Positions 17,704 to 26,400 of a DNA stretch of 64,000 nucleotides are shown here, one piece after another. The translations under genes were made by a program, and so were the position numbers. Origin of the DNA: Candidatus Saccharimonadota bacterium. GTDB taxonomy: Bacteria; Patescibacteriota; Saccharimonadia; Saccharimonadales; Saccharimonadaceae. The stretch spans positions 1-64,000 of the forward strand of contig JAFWNB010000005.1 of the NCBI GenBank assembly GCA_017545505.1, written 5' to 3'. The notes under the pieces are model-generated. The model did no database searches. It worked only from the letters and a program-made list of their open reading frames with translations, and was not told where the DNA came from. How positions within the stretch are numbered: the stretch's first letter is position 1; each line of letters starts with the position of its first letter.

Positions 17704-17965
17704 TCATTAGACTTTCATACTTTGCGACGACAGCCTCAGTAATCTTGTTTGCTATTGTCGGTTTGACGGGATAGTAGAGTCCGCGTTTAATGCCACGGTT
17801 ATCGGGTTTTGTCGGATACGACAAATAATAACCGCCGCTGCGGTTAAGCATCAGGGCGATACTATCGCAGTAAATCGTGCCGTAGAGTAGAAACGTTGCG
17901 AACGCTAGTATCCCGGTACTATGATCGTGGACTGGCGTTAGTTGAATCTCATCGATTAGTTTCAT
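17618..17965 (-). CDS. SpoVG-like protein
   Basis: 115 aa from ATG 17965. GGAGGTG lies 8 bases upstream, and the start overlaps the TGA of the previous gene (ATGA), so the two are coupled. The core LAFATFLLYGTIYCDSIALM, YYLSYPTKP and RGLYYPVKPTIANKITEAVV follows the SpoVG pattern (beta-strands, 'P' turn, 'hPi' segment, C-terminal helix). SpoVG proteins bind DNA/RNA and are common in Gram-positive mobile elements. The residue pattern is right but diverged; family assignment is probable. Confidence 0.6.
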   Translation of the reverse strand: MKLIDEIQLTPVHDHSTGILAFATFLLYGTIYCDSIALMLNRSGGYYLSYPTKPDNRGIKRGLYYPVKPTIANKITEAVVAKYESLMNDRHDSSQSEFDSVQINRRDIRQIHAKC

Positions 17966-18162
17966 CTCGTCACCACCTCCAGCTTTGGCAAATCGTTTTT
18001 TACCATAAATTTGTTGCATATAAAACTCCTTTTATTCTTGTGGAGCTCGAACGGCTGTAGCTTACGAAAGAATTTCTTTGAAAATTCTGCTCGCTCACGT
18101 TCATTCTTTATGGTCTCAAGGCTTCTTTTAAGCGCTCTCGCTTCGTATATTTCTATATTCAT
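17962..18162 (-). CDS. Small basic protein of unknown function
   Basis: 66 aa, rich in Lys/Arg/Glu (RALKRSLETIKNERERAEFS). No recognisable family. The last codons carry the ribosome binding site of the SpoVG-like gene and its TGA overlaps that start; the beginning overlaps the end of the 78-aa gene by 35 bases. This packed arrangement supports a real gene in a short operon 18364-16546. Confidence 0.55.
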   Translation of the reverse strand: MNIEIYEARALKRSLETIKNERERAEFSKKFFRKLQPFELHKNKRSFICNKFMVKNDLPKLEVVTR

Positions 18163-18364
18163 GCTTTAGTCTCTCAATTCTTTCTCGACGTTTATTCTTC
18201 TCGTCGACTTCTATTAGGAGCTCAACAAAATAGAGCAAAGGGTTATTCTTTGCAGTATTCTTTGTTAGCTCGTCTAAGTTTGCCCAGGCTTCTGCTCGGG
18301 GTTGAATATAGGCGCCAGCAACGTCTGGCTCCGGTACTAGTCGGTCTTTTGAAAGGTTTCCCAT
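18128..18364 (-). CDS. Small unknown protein, first gene of the element's Rep operon
   Basis: 78 aa from ATG 18364, preceded by GAGGAGGT 5 bases upstream (better than the longer frame to 18433). It contains a Pro-rich start (DRLVPEPDVAGAYIQPRAEA) and a charged helical end (ELLIEVDEKNKRRERIERLK). No family recognised. It appears to lead the minus-strand operon that ends with Rep and the serine recombinase. Confidence 0.55.
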   Translation of the reverse strand: MGNLSKDRLVPEPDVAGAYIQPRAEAWANLDELTKNTAKNNPLLYFVELLIEVDEKNKRRERIERLKHEYRNIRSESA

Positions 18365-18513
18365 TTCATTTTTTACCTCCTCATTCTTTGGGGTGGATAC
18401 AAATAAAAAACGGCGACGCTTTAACGCAATCACCGCAATTATTCAATCGTTATATAAACATTTTACTATATTTTTCAGATAAGCACAAGGGGGATAGTTG
18501 TAGTCTTAGATTC

Positions 18514-18546
18514 GACTTGCAAAATATCCATAATAAGGTTAAATAC
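18514..18546 (+). promoter_or_regulatory. Copy 1 of the shared 33-bp mobile-element promoter motif
   Basis: GACTTGCAAAATA followed by ...TAAGGTTAAATAC, 33 bases in all. It contains a -35-like TTGCAA and, 16 bases on, TTAAAT. It lies 24 bases before the 99-aa gene. Two further copies of the same length are at 57447-57479 and 57914-57946 in the prophage. Confidence 0.65.
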
Positions 18547-18569
18547 GACAAATCTAATTTGGAGTATTT

Positions 18570-18869
18570 ATGGCTAAGGACGAAAAGCTTATTCCGGCTA
18601 TTAAGCTCGTGAATGAAGCAATAATAGCCGAAACGAGACGACTCGAAAAAATAGCTTCAGGTAATGAACGGGATCCGATTCTAATTGAGGGTGAGACCGA
18701 AGCCGACTATTATTGTCAGCTCATGGTAGACCCAAGCGTTGTGGCGAAGATTATGCTCCGCTATGGCTACCCGACGTGTAGAGTTTTAGAGCAGGACGCT
18801 CCAGACGATATGTGGGAAGAACTCGGTCGTGAATTTGGCCTTAAAACGGTATGCTCGGTGGATTTATGA
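18570..18869 (+). CDS. Conserved mobile-element protein, paralogue of the prophage gene at 57489-57788
   Basis: 99 aa, acidic. GGAG lies 6 bases before the ATG. I do not recognise the family. By eye roughly 60% of residues match the prophage protein at 57489-57788, including the blocks DPILIEGET, LMVDP, VAKI and the C-terminal FGLxTVCSxDL. Conservation in two different elements, each time behind the 33-bp motif, suggests a shared early function such as regulation or anti-host activity (inference). The TGA overlaps the start of the next gene. Confidence 0.7.
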   Translation: MAKDEKLIPAIKLVNEAIIAETRRLEKIASGNERDPILIEGETEADYYCQLMVDPSVVAKIMLRYGYPTCRVLEQDAPDDMWEELGREFGLKTVCSVDL

Positions 18870-19057
18870 CGAATAACGTTAAGACATACCTTGCCGGCAT
18901 TAGGACCACTCAAGTCACACCTAAGTGCTCAAAATGCAGAAAAAACTATGTAGGATATCCTGCGTTATCGCGCGAAGATAATGAGACAGAGATTTGTCCG
19001 GAGTGTGGAGTAAAGGAAGCTATTTTATGCTATTTGCGAAATCGTAAGCCTGTTTGA
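18866..19057 (+). CDS. Small zinc-ribbon protein
   Basis: 63 aa from ATG 18866, whose start overlaps the preceding TGA (ATGA), showing translational coupling. Two Cys pairs (CSKC and CPEC, about 27 residues apart) indicate one zinc ribbon. No enzyme motif. The 3' end overlaps the convergent nuclease gene by 38 bases. Confidence 0.65.
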   Translation: MTNNVKTYLAGIRTTQVTPKCSKCRKNYVGYPALSREDNETEICPECGVKEAILCYLRNRKPV

Positions 19058-19796
19058 CTAGCTTCATTATTTTCTCGATGTCATCAGTATTATAGATGTC
19101 GACCCTATAGTCTCCTTGGCCCCAATGTCCGAGATTAGAGATGTCATTGGTGATATTGTCAGGATCGTCGAGCGTTCCTCTCTTCATATTGAGCACCAAT
19201 TTAATGCATTGCTTATAGAGAATTAAATAGCAAAAGCTCTTTTCTCTTGAATTTTGAAAATTGATACACTGTTTCTTTGGGACAATACTTGTATTATCTA
19301 ATGCCGATATCTGGCGTTTCAATTCGCCGTACAGCATCTTTATGTCATCTGGCTTACTTTCTAGGTGATATTCTTCGGTAAATGATTCAGCCGACTTCGG
19401 CTTTCTCGACTTATGCTCGCTTGATACTGCAGTCTCTATTTGATCGTTAAGAAAAGGGTTTTCGTGACTTTCTTTTACTATCGTAATCTCGGCATCATCC
19501 AGGGTCATTGCACACTTTTCGAAAATGCTTAATGCTTTTTCTGGGGTGACGTTAAAAAACTCGCGACCCTTTCGTATGCGCATGCTAGGGTTAACTAAAT
19601 CAATAAGGTCATGTATTTGCTTTTCTGCCTCGTTATATTTCTCGGTCTTCATCACTGCGTAAATATCAAAAGGCAGTGGAACGGCAGTATTATCAAGCTC
19701 TTTAGAACGGACATTAACAGGCCTGGAACTCTTTCCTATTTTTACCCAATCATCCCTAAAACTAGGATTCGTTAGAATGTATACATATCCGCTCAT
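19020..19796 (-). CDS. T5orf172 / GIY-YIG-type nuclease-domain protein
   Basis: 258 aa. Residues 1-100 match the T5orf172 (MUG113) version of the GIY-YIG fold: SGYVYILTN...WVKIGKSSRPVNVRSKELDN, then AEKQIHDLI and REFFNVTPEKAL. The C-terminal ~150 residues are unlike anything I recognise. Such proteins are usual in phages and plasmids and may nick DNA or act in defence. The start lies about 40 bases from a TATAAT-like box in a divergent gap shared with hsdM. Confidence 0.8.
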   Translation of the reverse strand: MSGYVYILTNPSFRDDWVKIGKSSRPVNVRSKELDNTAVPLPFDIYAVMKTEKYNEAEKQIHDLIDLVNPSMRIRKGREFFNVTPEKALSIFEKCAMTLDDAEITIVKESHENPFLNDQIETAVSSEHKSRKPKSAESFTEEYHLESKPDDIKMLYGELKRQISALDNTSIVPKKQCINFQNSREKSFCYLILYKQCIKLVLNMKRGTLDDPDNITNDISNLGHWGQGDYRVDIYNTDDIEKIMKLVKQAYDFANSIK

Positions 19797-19901
19797 ACTT
19801 TAATAGATATAATTATATCATAATTTGTATTTTTCACAACGATTACAGGTTAGCAGGGCTTGCTTCTTGCCTCGACTAATGGCCTTGTGGAAAACTATGC
19901 A

Positions 19902-19958
19902 TTTCGTGATATAACTGGGGCGCCATAACACCTTAGAATTGGCCTTTTCGTGATATAA
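19902..19958 (+). repeat. Direct repeat in the hsdM promoter region
   Basis: TTTCGTGATATAA occurs at 19902-19914 and again at 19946-19958. Both include a -10-like TATAA(T/C). They lie 40-100 bases before hsdM and may be tandem promoters or an operator pair. Confidence 0.45.
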
Positions 19959-19998
19959 TAGATAGTAGATATTTAGGTGTAATTTAAGGAGTTAATGA

Positions 19999-21558
19999 AT
20001 GAATAACAAAAAGGAGTCTGAGCGCGCAGAGCTACACCGCGCAATCTGGAACATCGCGAACGATCTTCGTGGCGCAGTTGATGGTTGGGATTTCAAGCAG
20101 TACGTGCTTGGAATGCTTTTTTATCGCTATATCTCCGAGAATCTGACCAACTACATCAATAAAGGTGAGTGGGATGCCGGTAATAAAGATTTTGACTATG
20201 CCAAGCTTTCCGACGAAGAGGCTGGTCAAGCTCGCCCAGAACTTATTACGACAAAAGGCTTCTTTATTTTGCCATCGCAGCTCTTCTGTAATGTTCGCGC
20301 CAAGGCTCCTTATGACGAGAACCTGAATGAAACACTTGAGAAGACTCTTAATGCTATTGAAGACTCCGCAAAAGGTACTGAGAACGAAGATGACATGAAG
20401 GGTCTCTTTGATGACTTTGATGTTAATAGCAACAAGCTTGGCGCCACAGTTGCAAAGCGCAATGAGCATATTATTCAGCTCATGGACGGCGTTGGTGATA
20501 TGAAGCTTGGCGACTATCAAGATAATACAATCGACGCATTCGGCGATGCTTACGAATATTTGATGGCCATGTATGCGTCAAATGCCGGTAAATCTGGTGG
20601 CGAATTCTTTACTCCGCAAGAAGTTTCAGAACTCCTAACGAAGATTGCAACTCATGGCAAGAAAGAGATCAATAAGGTTTACGATCCAGCTTGTGGCTCC
20701 GGCTCGCTTCTTTTGAAGTCTGCCAAGATTCTTGGCAAAGATAACGTTCGTAACGGTTTCTTTGGTCAGGAGATTAACATCACGACTTACAACCTTTGTC
20801 GCATCAACATGTTCTTGCACGATATTGACCCAGACAAGTTCGATATTGCGCTTGGTGATACCCTAAAAGACCCAGCGCACTGGGATGAGGAGCCATTTGA
20901 GGCTATTGTTTCTAATCCGCCTTATTCTATTCACTGGGAAGGCTCTGAGAATCCGGTCCTTATTAACGATCCGCGCTTTTCGCCAGCTGGCGTACTCGCT
21001 CCGTCTAGTAAGGCTGATCTCGCTTTTGTAATGCATTCGCTTTCTTGGCTTGCTTCTAATGGTACAGCCGCCATTGTTTGTTTCCCAGGCGTGTTTTATC
21101 GCGGTGGCGCCGAGAAGAAAATTCGCAAATATTTAGTAGACAATAACTTTATCGACTGCGTTATCCAGTTGCCTGATAACTTATTCTTCGGTACTTCTAT
21201 TGCTACATGTATTCTCGTCATGAAAAAGAATAAGGTCGACAATAAGGTCCTATTTATTGATGCTTCTAAGAATTGCGTGAAAGTAACGAACAATAACAAG
21301 CTTCGCGATGCGGATATCAATAAGATTGTAGAAGAATACGCATCTCGTAAAGAAATCGAGCATGTTACGCATCTAGCGACATATGAAGAAATTGAAGCGC
21401 AAGACTTTAATCTCTCGGTTTCTACTTATGTAGAACAAGAAGATACTCGCGAGAAGATTGATATTAAAGTGCTGAACGAAGATATCTCGAAGATAGTCGA
21501 AAAAGAGAATAAGCTTCGCGCTGAGATCGATAAAATAATCGCAGAAATCGAGGGCTAA
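19999..21558 (+). CDS. hsdM: Type I restriction-modification DNA methyltransferase subunit (type IC)
   Basis: 519 aa, close to EcoR124I HsdM (520). The N-terminal domain has [18 protein letters not shown]. The methyltransferase domain has SAM motif [15 protein letters not shown] (about residue 225) and the catalytic NPPY in [14 protein letters not shown] for N6-adenine methylation. It is first in the operon, with AAGGAG upstream. Codon use leans to CGC/CTT more than in flanking chromosome genes, which suggests transfer. It works as M2S with HsdS, or as R2M2S for restriction. Confidence 0.95.
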   Translation: MNNKKESERAELHRAIWNIANDLRGAVDGWDFKQYVLGMLFYRYISENLTNYINKGEWDAGNKDFDYAKLSDEEAGQARPELITTKGFFILPSQLFCNVRAKAPYDENLNETLEKTLNAIEDSAKGTENEDDMKGLFDDFDVNSNKLGATVAKRNEHIIQLMDGVGDMKLGDYQDNTIDAFGDAYEYLMAMYASNAGKSGGEFFTPQEVSELLTKIATHGKKEINKVYDPACGSGSLLLKSAKILGKDNVRNGFFGQEINITTYNLCRINMFLHDIDPDKFDIALGDTLKDPAHWDEEPFEAIVSNPPYSIHWEGSENPVLINDPRFSPAGVLAPSSKADLAFVMHSLSWLASNGTAAIVCFPGVFYRGGAEKKIRKYLVDNNFIDCVIQLPDNLFFGTSIATCILVMKKNKVDNKVLFIDASKNCVKVTNNNKLRDADINKIVEEYASRKEIEHVTHLATYEEIEAQDFNLSVSTYVEQEDTREKIDIKVLNEDISKIVEKENKLRAEIDKIIAEIEG

Positions 21559-21559
21559 G

Positions 21560-22738
21560 ATGAGCAAGCTTGAGAACTTAATTAAAGAAAAATGTCCGAA
21601 TGGAGTTAAGCGCCTTCAGATTGGTGATATATGCGAAGTCCTGACCGGCGGTGAGGCTCCTGCAGAATCTATAAAAGCTAAGAATCCAGATGGCGAATAT
21701 ATTTATCCTGTTTACTCTAATGGTGTAGGCGATAATGCTATATGGGGTTATGCAAAAACATACCGCATAAATCGACGCGCCGTCACTTTTTCTTCGATTG
21801 GAACAATAGGATGTCCTACCCTAAGAGAACCTAATTTTACACCAATCATCCGTCTGAAAGTTTTATATCCCAACGATAAAAACTTGGTTACGGTTGAATA
21901 TATTAAGTATGCATTGGAAACTATTGAGTTCGAATCTCAAAAATCATCAGTTCCCAATGTTAACGCTGACATGATCAAAAGAATAAGAATTCCAGTTCCG
22001 CCATTAGAAATCCAAAACGAAATTGTCCAGGTATTGGACAATTTCGCGGAGCTTACAGCGGAGCTTACAGCGGAGCTTACAGCGGAGCTTAGCAACCGCA
22101 AAAAACAATACGAATACTATCGCGACCTACTTCTTAACTTTGACAAAAATGAGCAGAGAGAGAGAGAGAGAGGAGTAAGATGGGTTTCTATAGAGGATAT
22201 TTGCGAAATTTCGAGGGGCTTTGTTATGTCTAAAGACTTCATTAGAGACAATGCCGGTGAATACCCGGTCTATTCGTCTCAGACCGAAAATAACGGCATA
22301 CTTGGCTGTATAAATACGTATAAATACGACGGAGATTATTTGACTTGGACGACAGACGGCGCAAACGCCGGTACTGTTTTTAGACGGTCTGGCAAGTTCA
22401 GCGTAACAAATGTTTGCGGATTACTAAAAGTCAAAGATTCGACTGTTAGTAATGATTATCTTTATTATATTCTTTCTAATACAGCCAAGAATTACGTAAA
22501 CAGTGGTATGGGTAACCCAAAGTTAATGAGTAATGTAATGGCTAGAATTAAGGTTCCAATACCAGATAACAAAGAGCAGCAAAGAATAGTTGACGTTTTG
22601 GATAGATTCAATAAACTCACATCCGATATTTCCGAAGGTCTCCCGGCCGAAATTGAGGCACGCGAAAAGCAATACGCTTACTACAGGGACAAGTTGCTTT
22701 CATTTGAGGAACAGAAAGTAGAGGCAGTAAATGCTTAA
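21560..22738 (+). CDS. hsdS: Type IC specificity subunit with TAEL spacer repeats and an (AG)9 tract
   Basis: 392 aa. Target-recognition domain 1 (about 1-150), central conserved region (about 150-200), target-recognition domain 2 (about 205-355) and C-terminal conserved helix (EARxKQYxYYRDKLLSF, as in the central YEYYRDLLLNF). The central region reads FAEL-TAEL-TAEL-TAEL: residues 163-177. In EcoR124I the number of TAEL units sets the spacing between the two halves of the DNA target. Immediately before domain 2 lies (AG)9 (22155-22172); losing one unit ends translation after 223 residues, gaining one after 206. It starts one base after hsdM. Confidence 0.95.
   Translation: MSKLENLIKEKCPNGVKRLQIGDICEVLTGGEAPAESIKAKNPDGEYIYPVYSNGVGDNAIWGYAKTYRINRRAVTFSSIGTIGCPTLREPNFTPIIRLKVLYPNDKNLVTVEYIKYALETIEFESQKSSVPNVNADMIKRIRIPVPPLEIQNEIVQVLDNFAELTAELTAELTAELSNRKKQYEYYRDLLLNFDKNEQRERERGVRWVSIEDICEISRGFVMSKDFIRDNAGEYPVYSSQTENNGILGCINTYKYDGDYLTWTTDGANAGTVFRRSGKFSVTNVCGLLKVKDSTVSNDYLYYILSNTAKNYVNSGMGNPKLMSNVMARIKVPIPDNKEQQRIVDVLDRFNKLTSDISEGLPAEIEAREKQYAYYRDKLLSFEEQKVEAVNA
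22046..22090 (+). repeat. 12-bp tandem repeat coding for TAEL units in hsdS
   Basis: GCGGAGCTTACA repeated three times without mismatch plus nine bases of a fourth copy. The unit is a multiple of three, so copy-number change keeps the frame and lengthens or shortens the helical spacer. Confidence 0.97.
22155..22172 (+). repeat. (AG)9 dinucleotide tract in hsdS
   Basis: Nine perfect AG units inside codons 199-204 (QRERER). Dinucleotide tracts of this length commonly slip in replication. Both alternative frames reach a stop quickly: at GAG-TAA right after the tract, or at 22239-22241. Confidence 0.97.
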
Positions 22739-23402
22739 CCCGATTGATTTTCTTCACAACAAAAGGCCAAAGGAAGGATACTTATTGGATCCTCAAAGGG
22801 TTAATGAGGAAATAATTAATATTCTAGACAACGAAGATTCGGAATGGACGCCAGAAGTTAGTAAGCACTTCACGCTTCTGAATAGACTTTATTGGTCATT
22901 GTCTATCCTGGATACAATTGATGATTATTCAGATTATTCAGAAAATGATATCCTGACATTCTTTGTTGCTTTTAGTGCATTCTGCGATATTATTGAACTT
23001 TTTGATACTTTCGAAGTTACCGGCTCAAAAGAAGACATATTCAAAGAATCAAAGACGGAACCGATCTTTACCGACGATATTATTAACGACAGGAGCGACA
23101 AAAGCTTTGTGAGCTTTATTAGGTCGCTCTCGTTTGCTCATACTACTGGAGTTAATAGAGGCGGAAAATTCCTTAAAACAAACACTTGTACTTTCGTCTT
23201 ATCGTCGATAGATATACAAAGTGCAACTCCAACTAATGAGGAAATCGCAAAGAAGCCTAAAGCATTTTATTTTCATGTTTTATTGCTTAGAAATGGACGA
23301 AAGAGCAATCAGATCTTTAAGTTGTATATTGATGAATTGAAAGTATACATGCAGAGCTTATTCGAGAGCTGTAATCTCGAAAAAATAAAGGAGACAAAAT
23401 GA
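22731..23402 (+). CDS. Unknown accessory protein of the type IC operon, at the PrrC position
   Basis: 223 aa. It overlaps hsdS by 8 bases and hsdR by 4 (ATGA), so it is part of the operon. I do not recognise the family with certainty. The N-terminal half is acidic and helical (LLNRLYWSLSILDTIDDYSDY). The segment SFIRSLSFAHTTGVNRG contains R-x5-H, which fits the RX4-6H signature of HEPN ribonucleases; this is only a motif-level hint. In EcoprrI the hsdS-hsdR gap holds prrC, an anticodon nuclease held silent by the restriction complex. This protein is shorter than PrrC (about 396 aa) and has no P-loop, so it is not a PrrC homologue. Confidence 0.7.
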   Translation: MLNPIDFLHNKRPKEGYLLDPQRVNEEIINILDNEDSEWTPEVSKHFTLLNRLYWSLSILDTIDDYSDYSENDILTFFVAFSAFCDIIELFDTFEVTGSKEDIFKESKTEPIFTDDIINDRSDKSFVSFIRSLSFAHTTGVNRGGKFLKTNTCTFVLSSIDIQSATPTNEEIAKKPKAFYFHVLLLRNGRKSNQIFKLYIDELKVYMQSLFESCNLEKIKETK

Positions 23403-26400
23403 GTAGATTCAATATCGTTGTCGAGAGTAGTGAGGCTACAGTGGTAGCCGAATATACTCCGTCTCCAAGAAAAGCCGATTCATATCAAAGTGAGGCGGAG
23501 CTTGAGAAAGAGTTTATCCGTAATCTTGAGGATCAAGGCTATGAGTATATCAAGATTGGCTCCGAGGCTGACCTTATTGGAAATCTTAGAACTCAAATTG
23601 AGAAGCTGAATGACTTCATGTTTAGCCAAAGCGAGTGGTTTCGTTTCTTCAACGAGTATATCGCTCGTCCAGGTGATTCTATCGAAGATAAGACTAACCG
23701 TGTCCAGGTGGATAATGTTTGTAGCTTCCGTTTAGATAATGGTTCTACGAAAAATATTAAAATTATCGATAAGAAGAATATTCATAACAACTCGCTTCAG
23801 GTTATTAATCAGTACGTCGAAGAGTCTGGAGCGCGCGACGTGCGTTATGACGTCACAATACTAGTAAACGGTCTACCTATGGTCCATACCGAGCTTAAAC
23901 GCCGCGGAGTGGCCTTAAAAGAGGCATTTAACCAGATCAAGCGCTACGATCGTGATTCATTCTGGGCTGGCTCTGGTTTGTATAACTATGTCCAGGTGTT
24001 CGTGATCTCGAATGGTACCGAAACAAAGTATTACTCCAATACTACGCGTAGTTCTCATATTAAAGAGCTTTCTGGTGAAGGTCGCAAGAAGAGCAAGCGT
24101 ACTAGCAATAGTTTTGAGTTCACATCCTACTGGGCTGATGGCAATAATAAGATTATTCCTGATCTAATTGATTTCACAAAAACATTCTTCAGCAAGCATA
24201 CGCTTCTCAATATTCTGACTCGCTATTGCGTCTTTGATTCCGACCAGAAACTCCTAGTAATGCGTCCATATCAGATTGTCGCTACAGAGCGTATTTTGAA
24301 TCGTATCGAGATTTCTACTAACTATAAGACACTAGGCTCGACTGATGCTGGTGGTTATATTTGGCACACAACTGGTTCCGGTAAAACTCTAACTAGCTTC
24401 AAGACCGCATTGCTCGCGACTCAGCTTCCTTATATCGATAAGGTTCTATTCGTCGTGGATCGTAAGGATCTAGATTATCAGACGATGAAGGAATACGACC
24501 GCTTTGAAAAAGGCGCGGCTAATGGCAATAATAATACCCATATCTTGCAATGCCAGCTCGAAAATAGAGACCCTAAGACTGGTGCTACTCGTGATTATAA
24601 GATTATTGTTACTACTATTCAGAAGCTTAGCGTCTTCATCAAGAAGAATCCTCAACACGAAGTCTACAACAAGCATTGCGTAATTATCTTTGATGAATGT
24701 CATCGCTCGCAATTTGGCGACATGCATATGGATATTACTAAGCATTTCAAGAATTACAATCTCTTTGGCTTTACTGGTACTCCTATCTTTGCCGAAAATG
24801 CCGGCTCTAGCTCAAATCCACAGCTAAGGACAACTGAGCAAGCCTTTGGCGATAAGTTGCATACATATACCATCGTTGACGCTATTAATGATAAGAATGT
24901 CCTACCATTCCGCATCGATTATCTTCAGATGATGCATTCCAAGGAAGGTATTGCCGACGCCGATATTCCAGCTATTGATCGCGAACGTGCAATGATGGAC
25001 CCTCGTCGTATTACTGAGGTTACTAAGTATGTCCTGGATCATTTTGACCAAAAGACCAAGCGCAGTTTCTATTACGATTACCGCAAGGTTGCAAATATTT
25101 CTGAAAGCATTCTGCATCGCGGCGCCGAAGAAAAGATTACGACTAAGCTAAATGGCTTCAACTCTATCTTTGCGACGTCGTCTATTGATATGGCAAAGCT
25201 TTACTATAACGAATTCAAGAAGCAACTCGCTGAGAGCGGCAGAAAGCTTAAGATCGCTACCATATTCAGCTTTGCAGCCAATGAAGATTTAGACGATACT
25301 AGCGGCTTTATGGGTGATGAAGATGTAGATACCTCTACGCTCGACCAGTCTTCGCGCGACTTCTTGGATTCCGCTATCGCTGATTACAATAAGATGTTCA
25401 GCGTAGATTACGATACTTCTTCTGATAAGTTCCAGAACTATTACAAAGACGTCTCAATGCGTATGAAGAACCGCGAGCTAGATCTTCTTATCGTCGTCAA
25501 TATGTTCTTGACCGGTTTTGATGCTACAACTCTTAATACTTTGTGGGTGGATAAAGATTTGAAGATGCACGGGCTTATTCAGGCATTTTCTCGCACGAAC
25601 CGTATTTTGAATTCAATTAAGACCTACGGTAACATTATTTGTTTCCGTAATCTTCAAGATAAGGTAGACGACGCAGTTGCTTTGTTCGGCGACAAAGAAG
25701 CTAGTGGCATTGTGCTTCTGAAGACCTTTGGTGAATACTTTAATGGCTACGACGAATCTGACGGCAAGCACGTTGATGGTTATACCGACTTAATCAATAA
25801 GCTTAGTGAAAACTATCCAGTGGGAGAGCGTCCAATTGGTGAAGAAAACCAAAAAGAGTTCATTAAGCTATTTGGTAAGATTTTGCGTCTTCGCAATATC
25901 TTGCAGTCATTCGACGAATTCGCTGAGCAAGATATCTTAACGCCGCGTGATTTACAGGACTACCAGTCTGTTTATCTTAATCTGCGTGACGAGTTACGTC
26001 CAGAGACTCCCGATAAAGAAGTTATCAACGATGATCTCGTGTTCGAAGTTGAACTTATCCGCCAGACCGAGGTTAATGTTGATTACATTCTCGCTCTCGT
26101 CGTTAAATATCATGATAGCCACTGTGAAAATAAGGAAATCCTTGTTGATATCGACAAGGCCGTTAGCTCCAGCCTTGAGCTTCGTAGTAAGAAGGAGCTT
26201 ATTCACGAGTTTATTAGAACCTACACTAACACCGGCGAGGAGATTCGCGATACATGGCAGAAGTTTGTTAATGTCGAGCGCGAAAAAGAACTTAACTCTA
26301 TTATTGAAGAAGAAAACCTTAACTCTGACGAAACTAAAAGACTTATCTTGAACGCATTCCGCGATGGCGTTATGAAGACGTCCGGAACTGATGTTGATCG

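Noticed and set aside
22046-22172. A CRISPR array or other spaced repeat system anywhere in the window
   Set aside because: No series of ~25-40-base direct repeats with unique spacers was found; the only tandem DNA repeats are the hsdS tracts and the surface-protein modules. No cas-like gene is present.
22731-23402. Calling the gene between hsdS and hsdR a PrrC anticodon nuclease
   Set aside because: It is much shorter than PrrC and has no ABC-type P-loop or PrrC Arg/Glu/His triad that I can see; only the position matches.
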